Shown: positions 17,684-26,661, counted from the first letter of the stretch. The stretch is DNA of 64,000 bases from Thermohalobaculum xanthum (GCF_016623495.1 NZ_JAEHHL010000001.1:496001-560000); one strand, 5' to 3'. Notes: generated by a model from the sequence alone, not told the origin. Made by a program: numbers and translations.

Positions 17684-18886
17684 ATGGTAGAAACCATCGG
17701 CACGGGCGAGATCATCATACAGTCCATCGCGCGGTTCTGGCCCACATGGATCGCGATGGCGGTGACCATGATCGGCGGCTACTTCATCCGCGAACAACTG
17801 GGGATCTTCGGCCGGCTCTATGGCTCGCGCATCGGCATGGTCGGGCTGGGGCTGGTGCTGTTCTGGATATTCACGGCGGTCTTTGCAAACCAGATCGCGC
17901 CCCTCGGTCCCCTCGACCAGTCCTTCACGTTCGGCATGAAGAAGGCTCTGCCCGGCACGATCGACAGCGAGAGCGGGATCGTCTTCCTCTGGGGCGGGGA
18001 CAACCTCGCCCGCGACATCTTCAGCCGGGTCGTCTATGGCAGCGCGATCGTGCTGGTGATCGCCCCCGCGGCGACGCTCATCGCCTATATGGTCGGCTCG
18101 ACCCTCGGCCTTCCGGCCGGCTACTACACGGGCACGATCGACATGGTGATGTCGTTCCTCGCGAACCTCGTGCTCGCCTTCCCCGTGATCCTGCTGTTCT
18201 ACCTGCTCGTGACCCCCGAGGTGAACCAGCCGGTTCCGCTCAACCTCGGCATCGTCACCCTGCCCTGGTCGATCCCGATCGGGATGGCAGCGTTCTTCTT
18301 CATCTTCCCGATCCTGTTTCTCAGCCTGATGTGGTTCACCAAGTACGAGAAGAACACCACCAAGCTCACGCTCTATCTCGCGGTGACGCTGGTGGTGGGG
18401 CTGTGGCTCTATTCGGGGCTGGTGTTCAATGCGGACCCCTTCGGAATGGTCGGCATGGCGCCAAACGAGCTCAACATCTTCGCGGCCGTGATCCTCGGCT
18501 CGTCGCCGGGCGTCTTCCGCATCGTCCGCGGCCTGACCATGGACATCAAGACACGCGACTATGTTGCCGCCGCCCAGACGCGGGGCGAGCGGCCCTGGTA
18601 CATCATGCTGTGGGAGATCCTGCCCAACGCCCGCGGGCCTCTGATCGTCGATTTCTGCCTGCGCATCGGCTACACGACGATCCTGCTCGGAACCCTCGGC
18701 TTCTTCGGCCTCGGCCTCCAGCCGGAGAGCCCCGACTGGGGTTCGATGATCAACCATGGCCGTGCGTTCGTCCGGCTGGCGGACACTGCGCATATCGCCC
18801 TGTTCCCCGCAGTCGCGCTGATGAGCCTGGTTCTCGGGCTCAATCTGCTGGCCGATGGCCTGCGCGAAGAAGCCCTGAAGGATTGA
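17684..18886 (+). CDS. ABC transporter permease, DppC-like, with extra internal segment
   Basis: This is the second channel subunit, 400 residues against about 290-300 for ordinary DppC/OppC. The N-terminal cytosolic part and first helix precede a periplasmic loop with LWGGDNLARDIFSRV (about 102-116), a DppC hallmark. The EAA loop is RDYVAAAQTRGERPW (about 291-305). Between FPVILLFYLLV and VFRIVRGL lies roughly 100 extra residues with two or three added hydrophobic stretches. One of these is FFFIFPILFLSLMWF. The added helices may alter topology or bind a partner. It is 21 bases after the DppB-like gene. Confidence 0.92.
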   Translation: MVETIGTGEIIIQSIARFWPTWIAMAVTMIGGYFIREQLGIFGRLYGSRIGMVGLGLVLFWIFTAVFANQIAPLGPLDQSFTFGMKKALPGTIDSESGIVFLWGGDNLARDIFSRVVYGSAIVLVIAPAATLIAYMVGSTLGLPAGYYTGTIDMVMSFLANLVLAFPVILLFYLLVTPEVNQPVPLNLGIVTLPWSIPIGMAAFFFIFPILFLSLMWFTKYEKNTTKLTLYLAVTLVVGLWLYSGLVFNADPFGMVGMAPNELNIFAAVILGSSPGVFRIVRGLTMDIKTRDYVAAAQTRGERPWYIMLWEILPNARGPLIVDFCLRIGYTTILLGTLGFFGLGLQPESPDWGSMINHGRAFVRLADTAHIALFPAVALMSLVLGLNLLADGLREEALKD

Positions 18887-18896
18887 GGAGGACCTG

Positions 18897-20969
18897 ATGA
18901 CCGAGCCCATCCTCGAGATCGAAGACCTCAATATCTCCTTCTATACCCGCAAGGGCGAGATCCCCGCGGTGATGGACTTCTCGATGACCGTCATGCCGGG
19001 CGAGACCATGGGCCTCGTCGGCGAGTCGGGATGCGGCAAGTCCACCGTGTCGCTGGGGATCATGCGCTACCTCGGCAACAACGGCCGCATCAAATCGGGC
19101 AAGATCAAGTTCAAGGGCCGCGACATGGCCGAGATGTCGGACGAGGAGCTGCGCGAGCTCCGCGGCTCCGCGATCTCGATGGTCTACCAGGAGCCGATGG
19201 CCTCGCTGAACCCCGCCATGAAGATCGGCCGTCAGCTGACCGAAGTGCTGACGGTCCACGAGGGGATGCCCGAGGCCGAGGCAGCCCAGCGTGCCGCCGA
19301 GATGCTCGACGCCGTGCGCCTGCCCGACCCCGACCGCATCATGGGCGCCTATCCCCACCAGCTATCGGGGGGCCAGCAGCAGCGCGTCGTCATCTCGATG
19401 GCGTTGCTCTCGCGGCCGTCGCTGCTGCTGCTCGACGAGCCGACGACGGCGCTCGACGTCACCGTCGAGGCGGGGATCGTCGACCTCATCAAGGACCTCG
19501 CCCGCGAGATGGGCACCTCAATGATCTTCGTGAGCCACAATCTGGGCCTGATCCTCGAGACCTGCGACCGGATCACGGTGATGTATTCGGGCGAGGCGGT
19601 CGAGGAAGGCGATATCGACACCGTCTTCAACCGCATGCGCCACCCATACACTCAAGGGCTGCTGCGATCGATCCCGGTGCCGGGGGCGGACAAGTATGCC
19701 CGGCCGCTGGTCGCCATCCCGGGCCAGCTTCCCCTGCCCCATGAACGGCCGCGGGGGTGCAACTTCGGGCCCCGCTGCTCGCAATTCGTGTCGGGCGTCT
19801 GCGATGTCCACGACATCAAGATGCATCACGTCGGCGAGCCGGGCGAGCGGCATCGCTCGCGCTGCGAGCGGATCGACGACATCGACTGGGGCGCGCCTAT
19901 CGATGCCGGAAAGATCGAGGAAGCGATCGAGCCCGGCGACATCGTCCTCAAAGTCGATCATCTCAAGAAGCACTACGCCGTCTCGACCGGCATGTTCGGC
20001 GGTGGCGACACCCGCACCGTGAAGGCCAACGAGGAGATCACCTTCGACGCCCGCGAGGCCGAGACGGTGGCCATCGTGGGCGAGTCGGGATGCGGCAAGT
20101 CGACCTTCGCCAAGGTCCTCATGGGTCTCGAGACCGCCACGGGCGGCGAGATCCGCCTCGGCAATCTCGAACTGGGCGCCATTCCGGTCGAGAAGCGCGG
20201 CCCGCAGGTCGTCAGCCAGGTCCAGATGGTCTTCCAGAACCCCTTCGACACGCTGAACCCGTCGATGACGATCGGCGACCAGATCGTCCGGGTGCTCCAG
20301 CAGTTCGAGGTCGGCGAGAGCGATCGCGAGCGCGAGGAGCGGATGCTGGAGCTGCTCGACCTGGTGAAGCTGCCGCGCGAGTTCGCCAAGCGAAAGCCGC
20401 GTCAGCTTTCGGGCGGCCAAAAGCAGCGCATCGGCATTGCCCGCGCCTTCGCGGGCCGGCCCAAGCTGGTGGTGGCGGACGAGCCGGTCTCGGCGCTCGA
20501 CGTGTCGGTCCAGGCGGCGGTCACGAAGCTCTTGACGGACATCCAGCGCGAGAGCCGCACGACGATGCTGTTCATCAGCCACGACCTTGGCGTGGTGCGC
20601 TACCTGTCGGACCGGGTCGTCGTGATGTATCTGGGCCGAATCATGGAGCAGGGCCGGACCGAGGACATTTTCGCGCCGCCCTACCATCCCTACACCGAGG
20701 CGCTGCTGTCGGCCGTGCCGATCGCCGACACCCATGTGAAGAAGCGCCACATCGTGCTCGAGGGCGAGTTGCCGTCGCCGCTCAACCCGCTGCCGGGCTG
20801 CCCGTTCCAGACGCGCTGCCAGTACATGATGCCGGGGGTCTGCGACAAGGAACTGCCGATCCGTGACATGGGTAACGGCCACCGCATCGCCTGCCACCTG
20901 TCGATGGAAGAGCTCAACGCCATGGAGCCGGTGATCATCGTCGAGGACGCGCCCACCGCGGCCGAGTAA
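18897..20969 (+). CDS. Fused dipeptide ABC ATPase (DppD-DppF in one chain)
   Basis: This 690-residue protein carries two complete ATPases. The first has Walker A GESGCGKST near 41, signature LSGGQQQR near 156 and Walker B LLLLDEPT. The second has GESGCGKST near 395, LSGGQKQR near 504 and LVVADEPV. Each ends in an oligopeptide-type C-terminal extension with a cysteine motif (GCNFGPRCSQF near 287 and GCPFQTRCQYM near 643), which in some homologues holds an Fe-S cluster. It energises the two permeases. Fusion fixes a 1:1 ratio of the two ATPases. It is the last gene of the transporter unit. Confidence 0.95.
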   Translation: MTEPILEIEDLNISFYTRKGEIPAVMDFSMTVMPGETMGLVGESGCGKSTVSLGIMRYLGNNGRIKSGKIKFKGRDMAEMSDEELRELRGSAISMVYQEPMASLNPAMKIGRQLTEVLTVHEGMPEAEAAQRAAEMLDAVRLPDPDRIMGAYPHQLSGGQQQRVVISMALLSRPSLLLLDEPTTALDVTVEAGIVDLIKDLAREMGTSMIFVSHNLGLILETCDRITVMYSGEAVEEGDIDTVFNRMRHPYTQGLLRSIPVPGADKYARPLVAIPGQLPLPHERPRGCNFGPRCSQFVSGVCDVHDIKMHHVGEPGERHRSRCERIDDIDWGAPIDAGKIEEAIEPGDIVLKVDHLKKHYAVSTGMFGGGDTRTVKANEEITFDAREAETVAIVGESGCGKSTFAKVLMGLETATGGEIRLGNLELGAIPVEKRGPQVVSQVQMVFQNPFDTLNPSMTIGDQIVRVLQQFEVGESDREREERMLELLDLVKLPREFAKRKPRQLSGGQKQRIGIARAFAGRPKLVVADEPVSALDVSVQAAVTKLLTDIQRESRTTMLFISHDLGVVRYLSDRVVVMYLGRIMEQGRTEDIFAPPYHPYTEALLSAVPIADTHVKKRHIVLEGELPSPLNPLPGCPFQTRCQYMMPGVCDKELPIRDMGNGHRIACHLSMEELNAMEPVIIVEDAPTAAE

Positions 20970-21044
20970 CCCCGGCCGCGTTGCGCAGGGCGCCCGCCGC
21001 GTGTATCCACGTGCGCGGGCGTGTCGCTTACCCGAAAGACCCCG

Positions 21045-21491
21045 ATGGAACGCACGATCTTTCTTCTGAACGGCCCGAACCTGAACCTTCTGGGCCAGCG
21101 CGAGCCCGAGATCTATGGCCGCGAGACGCTGGCCGACCTGGAAGCCCGGGCACGGGCGCGCGCGACGACTCACGGCCTGCGCCTCGAGTTCCGCCAGACC
21201 AATTCGGAAGGCGAGCTGGTGAGCTGGATTCACGAGGCGCGGACGGACGGCGCCGCGCTGATCCTGAATGCGGCGGGCTACACGCATACCTCGGTGGCAG
21301 TGCTCGACGCGCTCAAAACGCTCGAGATCCCGGTGATCGAGCTGCACCTCTCGAACCCCCACCGGCGCGAGGCGTTCAGGCATCATTCCTACGTCTCGCT
21401 CGCCGCGACCGCGGTGATCGCGGGTCTGGGACCACTGGGCTACGAGCTCTCGGTCGACGCCGCGGCCGGCCTGATCGCGGCCAGGGCTTGA
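21045..21491 (+). CDS. aroQ: Type II 3-dehydroquinate dehydratase
   Basis: This 148-residue enzyme forms 3-dehydroshikimate in the shikimate pathway as a dodecamer. Conserved motifs are [12 protein letters not shown] at 5-16, REPEIYG with the catalytic Tyr, [11 protein letters not shown] near 75-85, and [17 protein letters not shown] near 98-114 with the catalytic His. I prefer the ATG at 21045, which gives the family start; an in-frame ATG at 21021 would add 8 residues. It lies 75 bases beyond the ABC ATPase and may be cotranscribed or have its own promoter. Confidence 0.94.
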   Translation: MERTIFLLNGPNLNLLGQREPEIYGRETLADLEARARARATTHGLRLEFRQTNSEGELVSWIHEARTDGAALILNAAGYTHTSVAVLDALKTLEIPVIELHLSNPHRREAFRHHSYVSLAATAVIAGLGPLGYELSVDAAAGLIAARA

Positions 21492-21501
21492 AAGCGCGAG
21501 G

Positions 21502-21517
21502 CTTTCACATGTGAAAG
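21502..21517. promoter_or_regulatory. 16-bp perfect palindrome CTTTCACATGTGAAAG (candidate operator)
   Basis: This perfect dyad lies 10 bases past aroQ at the head of an AT-rich stretch (21518-21580) that contrasts with the surrounding GC-rich DNA. It looks like a dimeric-repressor site. It is 150 bases from the tetR-type gene promoter, so either an upstream operator or an unrelated site is possible. Confidence 0.45.
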
Positions 21518-21585
21518 AGCATGTTTATAGCATATATTTCATTGATTTAAGATTTTTTGTTCATACTCTCTAAACTCTTCCCGAG

Positions 21586-21606
21586 GCCCGCAGATAACCT
21601 GCGGGC
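21586..21606. terminator. 8-bp GC hairpin between aroQ and tetR-type gene
   Basis: GCCCGCAG pairs with CTGCGGGC around ATAAC. No T-run follows. It probably ends aroQ transcription or acts as an intergenic barrier. Confidence 0.4.
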
Positions 21607-21658
21607 GGGCCGAAGGCGCCGGGGCGTTTGACGATTTCGGCGTCTCGTTCCTTTCCGC

Positions 21659-21686
21659 TTGAAATGAACGATCGTTCAATTAAACT
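21659..21686 (+). promoter_or_regulatory. Promoter and TetR-type operator for the leucine-degradation operon
   Basis: TTGAAA (21659-21664) and TAAACT (21681-21686) are 16 bases apart. Between them lies the perfect 14-bp palindrome TGAACGATCGTTCA (21665-21678). An operator filling the spacer is the classic layout for repression by the TetR-family product encoded 50 bases downstream. Confidence 0.65.
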
Positions 21687-21735
21687 GCCGCATCAAAGCA
21701 ATTTGTTCCCATAACGACCGACAGGGGCGAGGGGC

Positions 21736-22365
21736 ATGGCGCGCCGCGCAGGGTCAGACGGCATCCGCACCGAGGCGGCGATCCGCGAAGCCGCGTTGCG
21801 GCTGATCGCGCGCCACGGCTACGAGGCGATGTCGATGCGCCGCCTGGCCGAGGAGATCGGCCTCGGCGCCGCTGCGCTCTACCGTTATTTCCCGACCAAG
21901 CAGGCGCTGTTGTTCGATCTTCTTCGGGCCCACATGGAGGAGCTGCTGGAGGCCTGGGGACGCGCCCGGCTCGCGGCCCCTGCCCCGGCGATCGACCGGC
22001 TCGAGCGCTTCACCCGCTTCCATATCCGCCACCACCTACCGCGCCCGGACGGCGTGTTCCTGAGCTACATGGAACTGCGCAGCCTCACGCCCGAGAACTT
22101 CGCGGCGATCGAGGGAATGCGCCGCAGCTACGAACAGGGGCTGATCGAGATTCTCGAGGACGGGCAAAGGGATGGCACGCTCGACTGCATCCGGCCGCGG
22201 CTTGCGGCGCGCGCGGTGATCGCGTCGCTCACCGGCATCACCACTTGGTATCGCGCGAAGGGTCCACTGAGCCCGCGCGAGATCGAAGACACCTACTGGA
22301 ACATGATCGCCCGCATGTGCGGCGCGACCAAGACGGAGAGAGCGACATGTTCAACGCCGGCATGA
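21736..22365 (+). CDS. TetR-family regulator of the leucine/isovalerate operon
   Basis: This 209-residue repressor has its helix-turn-helix at about 15-60 ([21 protein letters not shown] then [13 protein letters not shown]), typical TetR. The C-terminal ligand domain is helical. Its start has a GGGGCGAGGGG ribosome site. The stop overlaps the acyl-CoA dehydrogenase start by 19 bases, so regulator and pathway are coupled. TetR-type regulators (LiuQ) control this pathway in some proteobacteria. Whether this one is orthologous to LiuQ I cannot say. The ligand is likely an acyl-CoA of the pathway, by inference. Confidence 0.88.
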   Translation: MARRAGSDGIRTEAAIREAALRLIARHGYEAMSMRRLAEEIGLGAAALYRYFPTKQALLFDLLRAHMEELLEAWGRARLAAPAPAIDRLERFTRFHIRHHLPRPDGVFLSYMELRSLTPENFAAIEGMRRSYEQGLIEILEDGQRDGTLDCIRPRLAARAVIASLTGITTWYRAKGPLSPREIEDTYWNMIARMCGATKTERATCSTPA

Positions 22366-23510
22366 GCTTCGGCCTGACCGAGGAGATCGAGGCGCTGCGC
22401 GAGGCGGTGCACCGTTTCGCGCAGGAGCGGATCGCCCCCCTCGCCGCCGAGATCGACCGCACCAACGAGTTCCCGCCGCATCTTTGGCGCGAGATGGGCG
22501 AGATGGGGCTTCTGGGCATCACCGTGCCCGAGGAGCTGGGCGGCGCCGGGATGGGATACCTGGCCCACGTCATCGCGGTCGAGGAGATCAGCCGCGCCTC
22601 GGCCTCGGTCGGCCTGAGCTATGGCGCGCATTCGAACCTGTGCGTCAACCAGATCAAGCTGAACGGCACGCCCGAGCAGCGCGCGAAGTACCTGCCCGGG
22701 CTGATCTCGGGCGAACATGTCGGCGCGCTGGCAATGTCCGAGCCGGGCGCCGGGTCCGATGTCGTCTCGATGCGGCTGCGGGCCGAGAAGCGCAATGACC
22801 GCTACGTGCTGAACGGGAACAAGTTCTGGATCACCAACGGGCCCGACGCCGACACGCTGGTGGTCTACGCCAAGACGGACCCCGACGCCGGCCCGCGCGG
22901 CATCACCGCCTTCCTGGTCGAGAAGGGGATGACAGGCTTCTCGACCGCGCAGAAGCTGGACAAGCTGGGGATGCGCGGCTCGAACACCTGCGAGCTGGTC
23001 TTCGAGGAATGCGAGATCCCCTTCGAGAACGTGCTGGGCCGCGAGGGCGAAGGCGTCAAGGTGCTGATGTCGGGGCTCGACTTCGAGCGCGTGGTTCTGT
23101 CGGGCGGGCCCCTGGGGATCATGGCCGCCTGCATGGACGTGGTGATGCCCTATGTGCACGAGCGCAAGCAGTTCGGCCAGCCGATCGGCGAGTTCCAGCT
23201 GATGCAGGGCAAGATCGCCGACATGTACACGGCGATGAACGCCTCGCGCGCCTATGTCTACGCCGTGGGCGCGGCCTGCGACGCGGGCCGCACCACGCGC
23301 CAGGACGCGGCGGGCTGCCTGCTCTATTCGTCCGAGCGCGCGGTGTCGCTGGCGCTCGAGGCGATCCAGGCGCTGGGCGGCAACGGCTACATCAACGACT
23401 ACCCGACCGGGCGCCTGCTGCGCGACGCCAAGCTCTACGAGATCGGCGCCGGCACGCAGGAGATCCGCCGCATGCTGATCGGGCGCGAGCTGTTCAAGGA
23501 AACCGCCTGA
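22347..23510 (+). CDS. ivd: Isovaleryl-CoA dehydrogenase
   Basis: This 387-residue FAD enzyme oxidises isovaleryl-CoA to 3-methylcrotonyl-CoA, the third step of leucine breakdown. Motifs include [11 protein letters not shown] (about 131-141), [12 protein letters not shown] and the final [12 protein letters not shown]. The usual acyl-CoA dehydrogenase catalytic Glu position holds Gly. Instead a Glu lies in [12 protein letters not shown] (about 246), which is the distinguishing feature of isovaleryl-CoA dehydrogenases. Its product feeds the methylcrotonyl-CoA carboxylase encoded downstream. The start overlaps the TetR gene. The stop shares a base with the next start (TGATG). Confidence 0.94.
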   Translation: MFNAGMSFGLTEEIEALREAVHRFAQERIAPLAAEIDRTNEFPPHLWREMGEMGLLGITVPEELGGAGMGYLAHVIAVEEISRASASVGLSYGAHSNLCVNQIKLNGTPEQRAKYLPGLISGEHVGALAMSEPGAGSDVVSMRLRAEKRNDRYVLNGNKFWITNGPDADTLVVYAKTDPDAGPRGITAFLVEKGMTGFSTAQKLDKLGMRGSNTCELVFEECEIPFENVLGREGEGVKVLMSGLDFERVVLSGGPLGIMAACMDVVMPYVHERKQFGQPIGEFQLMQGKIADMYTAMNASRAYVYAVGAACDAGRTTRQDAAGCLLYSSERAVSLALEAIQALGGNGYINDYPTGRLLRDAKLYEIGAGTQEIRRMLIGRELFKETA

Positions 23511-23965
23511 TGCGCCTGGCGCTGCCCCTTGCTGCCGCGCTTGCGATGCTTGCTGCCCCGCAGGCGCAGGCAGCGCCGGCCGAGTGGGCAGCATGCAGCG
23601 CCGCGGCGGGGACGATGCGCGAGTTGCGCCGCTGCGGCACGGCGCGCGAGGACATCGCGGGCTGCGAGATCCGGCGTCCGGGCGAGCCGCTGGACGCGCC
23701 CGTGCAGTGCCTCGACGCCGCGGCAGCCGCGTGGACGGCGATCGCCGCCGCCGAGGACCGTGCGCTCGGGCCCCGCGAGGGGCGCGCCGACACCGACAGC
23801 TGGCTCGCGGCGCGCGCTGAATTGTGTCGTGACCCCGTCGAGATGGAACGCGCTGCCGCATTGAGCGACGAGCTGCAGGCACGTTTCGACGCGGCAAAAT
23901 GCGAGCTCAACCAGGCGGTTCGCCGCGCGATCGACAGCGCCGCCCTGCGCCGGGGGCTGCGATGA
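23510..23965 (+). CDS. Secreted six-cysteine protein of unknown function in the leucine operon
   Basis: This 151-residue protein has a clear Sec signal: [21 protein letters not shown], cleaved after about 21. The mature part has six cysteines, which suggests disulfides in the periplasm. The C-terminal half (SWLAARAELC ... AAKCELNQAVRR) loosely recalls the LprI/DUF1311 pattern of a Trp, an Arg and paired Cys, but the match is weak and from memory. It is coupled to ivd by a TGATG overlap and to a 27-codon frame downstream by ATGA. A role in a cytosolic pathway is not obvious. Confidence 0.7.
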   Translation: MRLALPLAAALAMLAAPQAQAAPAEWAACSAAAGTMRELRRCGTAREDIAGCEIRRPGEPLDAPVQCLDAAAAAWTAIAAAEDRALGPREGRADTDSWLAARAELCRDPVEMERAAALSDELQARFDAAKCELNQAVRRAIDSAALRRGLR

Positions 23966-24045
23966 CACCCGATACCGCCATCCTGCCGAAACGCGACGGC
24001 GGAATAACCCTGCGTCCTCACGCCTATCTCAACAGCGGGACCTGA
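23962..24045 (+). CDS. 27-residue coupled small ORF before mccB
   Basis: An ATG overlapping the previous stop (ATGA) opens a 27-codon frame beginning [14 protein letters not shown] and ending TYLNSGT-like with stop at 24043-24045, one base before the mccB ATG. (The last residues read HAYLNSGT.) It fills the gap exactly, so ribosomes could pass without a break from the six-cysteine gene to mccB. It may be a coupling leader rather than a functional peptide. No hydrophobic segment. Confidence 0.4.
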   Translation: MTPDTAILPKRDGGITLRPHAYLNSGT

Positions 24046-24046
24046 C

Positions 24047-25648
24047 ATGAGCGTTCTTCACTCGCGGGTCTCGGCCCGCTCCGAGGCCTTTGCCGCAAAC
24101 GCCCGCGCGATGCAGGAGGCGCTGGCGACCGTGCGCGCCGCCGCCGAGACCGCGCTTGCCGGCGGCGGCCCCGAGGCCACCGCGCGCCACACCGCGCGCG
24201 GCAAGCTGAGCCCACGCGAGCGGGTCGAGCGGCTCGTGGATCCCGGCTCGCCCTTCCTGGAGGTCGGGCTCTTCGCCGCGCATGGCATGTATGACGGCGA
24301 AGCCCCGGCCGCGGGCATGATCGCCGGGATCGGCCGGGTGCGCGGGCGCGAGGTGATGGTGGTCGCGAACGACGCGACCGTGAAGGGAGGAAGCTACTTC
24401 CCCGTCACGGTGAAGAAGCACCTGCGCGCGCAGGAGATCGCCGCGCAGAACCGCCTGCCCTGCATCTATCTGGTCGACTCTGGCGGCGCGAACCTGCCGC
24501 GGCAGGACGAGGTGTTTCCCGACCGCGACCATTTCGGGCGGATCTTCTTCAACCAGGCGCGGATGTCCGCGGCCGGCATCGCCCAGATCGCGGTGGTGAT
24601 GGGGTCGTGCACCGCGGGCGGCGCCTATGTCCCCGCGATGTCGGACGAGACCATCATCGTCGGCAACCAGGGCACGATCTTCCTGGCGGGCCCGCCGCTG
24701 GTGAAGGCCGCGACCGGCGAGGTGGTCACGGCCGAGGACCTGGGCGGAGGCGACGTGCACACGCGCCTGTCGGGTGTCGCCGACACGCTGGCCGAGGATG
24801 ACGCCCACGCGCTGGCGCTGGCGCGCCGGGCGGTCGGGCATCTGGGCGCCGGCGGCCATGCGGGGCTGCCCGGGGGGGACGCGCCGCTCTACGATCCCGC
24901 CGAGCTGCACGGCATCCTGCCGCCCGACACGCGCATCCCCTTCGACGTGCGCGAGGTGATCGCGCGGCTGGTGGACGGCTCACGCCTCGACGAGTTCAAG
25001 CGCCGCTTCGGCGAGACGCTGGTCTGCGGCTTCGCCGAGATCGAGGGCCAGCCGGTGGGCATCATCGCCAACAACGGCATCCTCTATTCGGAGAGCGCGG
25101 TGAAGGGCGCGCACTTCGTCGAGCTGTGCTGCCAGCGGCGCATTCCGCTGCTGTTCCTGCAGAACATCACCGGCTTCATGGTCGGGCGGAAATACGAGAG
25201 CGAGGGCATCGCGCGCCACGGCGCCAAGCTGGTGACGGCGGTGGCCTGCGCCGAGGTGCCCAAGCTCACGCTGATCATCGGCGGCAGCTTCGGCGCCGGG
25301 AACTACGGCATGTGCGGACGGGCCTATTCGCCGCGCTTCCTGTGGAGCTGGCCGAACTCGCGCATCTCGGTGATGGGCGGCTTCCAGGCCGCCGGGGTGC
25401 TGGCGACGCTGCGCCGCGAGGGCATCGAGCGCAAGGGCGGGGCCTGGAGTCCCGAGGAGGAGGACGAGTTCAAGCGCCCGATCATCGAGCAGTTCGAGCA
25501 CCAGGGCCATCCGCTCTACGCCTCGGCGCGGCTGTGGGACGACGGCATCCTCGACCCCGCCAAGACGCGCGAGGCGCTGGCGCTCTCGCTTTCCGCGGCG
25601 CTCAACGCGCCGATCCCGGAGACACGCTTCGGCGTGTTCCGGATGTGA
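24047..25648 (+). CDS. mccB: Methylcrotonyl-CoA carboxylase, carboxyltransferase subunit
   Basis: This 533-residue carboxyltransferase moves CO2 from biotin to 3-methylcrotonyl-CoA, making 3-methylglutaconyl-CoA. Features are [16 protein letters not shown] (about 115-130), [16 protein letters not shown] (145-160), [16 protein letters not shown] (about 185-200) and the C-terminal half with [13 protein letters not shown] (about 420-432), all typical of MCC/LiuD. It pairs with the biotin subunit MccA encoded 1 kb downstream. Two unrelated genes, a nuclease and a macrodomain enzyme, lie between them. Confidence 0.95.
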   Translation: MSVLHSRVSARSEAFAANARAMQEALATVRAAAETALAGGGPEATARHTARGKLSPRERVERLVDPGSPFLEVGLFAAHGMYDGEAPAAGMIAGIGRVRGREVMVVANDATVKGGSYFPVTVKKHLRAQEIAAQNRLPCIYLVDSGGANLPRQDEVFPDRDHFGRIFFNQARMSAAGIAQIAVVMGSCTAGGAYVPAMSDETIIVGNQGTIFLAGPPLVKAATGEVVTAEDLGGGDVHTRLSGVADTLAEDDAHALALARRAVGHLGAGGHAGLPGGDAPLYDPAELHGILPPDTRIPFDVREVIARLVDGSRLDEFKRRFGETLVCGFAEIEGQPVGIIANNGILYSESAVKGAHFVELCCQRRIPLLFLQNITGFMVGRKYESEGIARHGAKLVTAVACAEVPKLTLIIGGSFGAGNYGMCGRAYSPRFLWSWPNSRISVMGGFQAAGVLATLRREGIERKGGAWSPEEEDEFKRPIIEQFEHQGHPLYASARLWDDGILDPAKTREALALSLSAALNAPIPETRFGVFRM

Positions 25649-25651
25649 GGC

Positions 25652-26128
25652 GTGTCATGGCGACCCAAGGCAAGGCTGGGCCGGGGCGGCCGGCGAACGC
25701 GCAGCCCCTGGCGGACGGTCGTGATCCTCGCCGTGCTGGCCGCGGGCGCGATCGCGCTGCTGGAGGCGGGCGCCGAGGCGCTGCCCGATGGGCGCTGCCG
25801 GGTGGTCTGGGTGACCGACGGCGACACAGTGCGGGCGATCTGCCCGGGGCGTCCGGGCGGCTCGGTTCGGCTGACGGGCTTCGACACGCCCGAGGTTTTC
25901 TCGCCGGGCTGCGTCTCGGAATGGGTGCTGGGAACCCGTGCGACCGGGCTGCTGACCTGGAGGATCCTGCGGGCCGGCGAGGTGCGCCTGACGCTGTCGG
26001 GCCGCGACCGCTATGGGCGGCACCTGGGGCGGCTCACGCTCGATGGCCAAGACGTCGCCGGGATCATGATCGAGGCCGGCCTCGCGCGGCCCTATTCGGG
26101 CGGCAGGCGCGAGAGCTGGTGCGGCTGA
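25652..26128 (+). CDS. Membrane-anchored thermonuclease-family (SNase-like) protein
   Basis: This 158-residue protein starts at GTG 25652, three bases after mccB. A basic N-terminus (about 1-20) precedes one hydrophobic helix (TVVILAVLAAGAIALLEAGA, 22-41), so it is anchored in or exported across the inner membrane. The SNase domain follows. VTDGDTVRA holds the metal aspartates, VRLTGFDTPE the Arg/Glu pair equivalent to R35 and E43 of staphylococcal nuclease, and GRDRYGRHLG the third active-site Arg. The core is slightly short but all catalytic residues are there. Role in this operon is unknown. Confidence 0.85.
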   Translation: MSWRPKARLGRGGRRTRSPWRTVVILAVLAAGAIALLEAGAEALPDGRCRVVWVTDGDTVRAICPGRPGGSVRLTGFDTPEVFSPGCVSEWVLGTRATGLLTWRILRAGEVRLTLSGRDRYGRHLGRLTLDGQDVAGIMIEAGLARPYSGGRRESWCG

Positions 26129-26144
26129 ACGGGAGGAACGCGCC

Positions 26145-26660
26145 ATGACACGCATGACGGTCCACACCGGCGACATCACGGAACTGATGGTCGACGCCAT
26201 CGTCAACGCCGCGAACGAGAGCCTCGCGCCCGGCGGCGGCGTCTGCGGCGCCATCCACCGTGCGGCTGGGCCCGAACTGGCCGCCGAATGCGCCGCGATC
26301 GGCCCCTGCGCCACGGGCGACGCGGTGATCACAGACGGCTACGCCCTGGCGCCGACGCGCATCATCCACGCGGTGGGCCCGGTCTGGCACGGCGGCGAGC
26401 AAGGCGAGGCAGCGCTGCTGGCGCTGGCCTATGCCCGATCGCTGCAGCTCGCGGCCCAGAAGGGCTGCCGGACGGTGGCCTTTCCCGCGATCTCGACCGG
26501 CATCTACGGCTTTCCCGCCGAACAGGCGGCAAAGATCGCGGTCAACTCGGTGGCGGGCGTGCTCGTTGCCGAGCCGCGCATCCGTCAGGTGATCTTCTGC
26601 TGTTTCTCGGAGGACAGCGCGGCCCTTCATCAGGCCGAGCTCGATGCCCTAAAGGACTGA
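26145..26660 (+). CDS. Macrodomain O-acyl-ADP-ribose deacylase (MacroD/YmdB type)
   Basis: This 171-residue single macrodomain protein is of the MacroD type that hydrolyses O-acetyl-ADP-ribose or removes mono-ADP-ribose. Motifs are GDITELMVDAIVNAANES at 9-26, the catalytic loop GGGVCGAIHRAAG at 30-42 and the phosphate loop STGIYGFPAEQ around 114-124. It lies 16 bases after the nuclease gene and 1 base before mccA, inside the leucine operon. O-acyl-ADP-riboses are products of sirtuin deacylation, which gives a possible tie to acyl-CoA metabolism. That tie is inference. Confidence 0.9.
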   Translation: MTRMTVHTGDITELMVDAIVNAANESLAPGGGVCGAIHRAAGPELAAECAAIGPCATGDAVITDGYALAPTRIIHAVGPVWHGGEQGEAALLALAYARSLQLAAQKGCRTVAFPAISTGIYGFPAEQAAKIAVNSVAGVLVAEPRIRQVIFCCFSEDSAALHQAELDALKD

Positions 26661-26661
26661 G

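Noticed and set aside
16933-18931. Two ~600-residue frames (one per strand) over the ABC permeases
   Set aside because: Their composition is Arg/His/Asp-rich low complexity, while the permeases in the other frame show clear helices and EAA loops.
19518-21386. 622-residue minus-strand frame over the ABC ATPase and aroQ
   Set aside because: It is the antisense of Walker and signature motifs; no start signal or domain is visible.
22293-23897. 534-residue minus-strand frame over ivd
   Set aside because: Pure shadow of a well-conserved acyl-CoA dehydrogenase.
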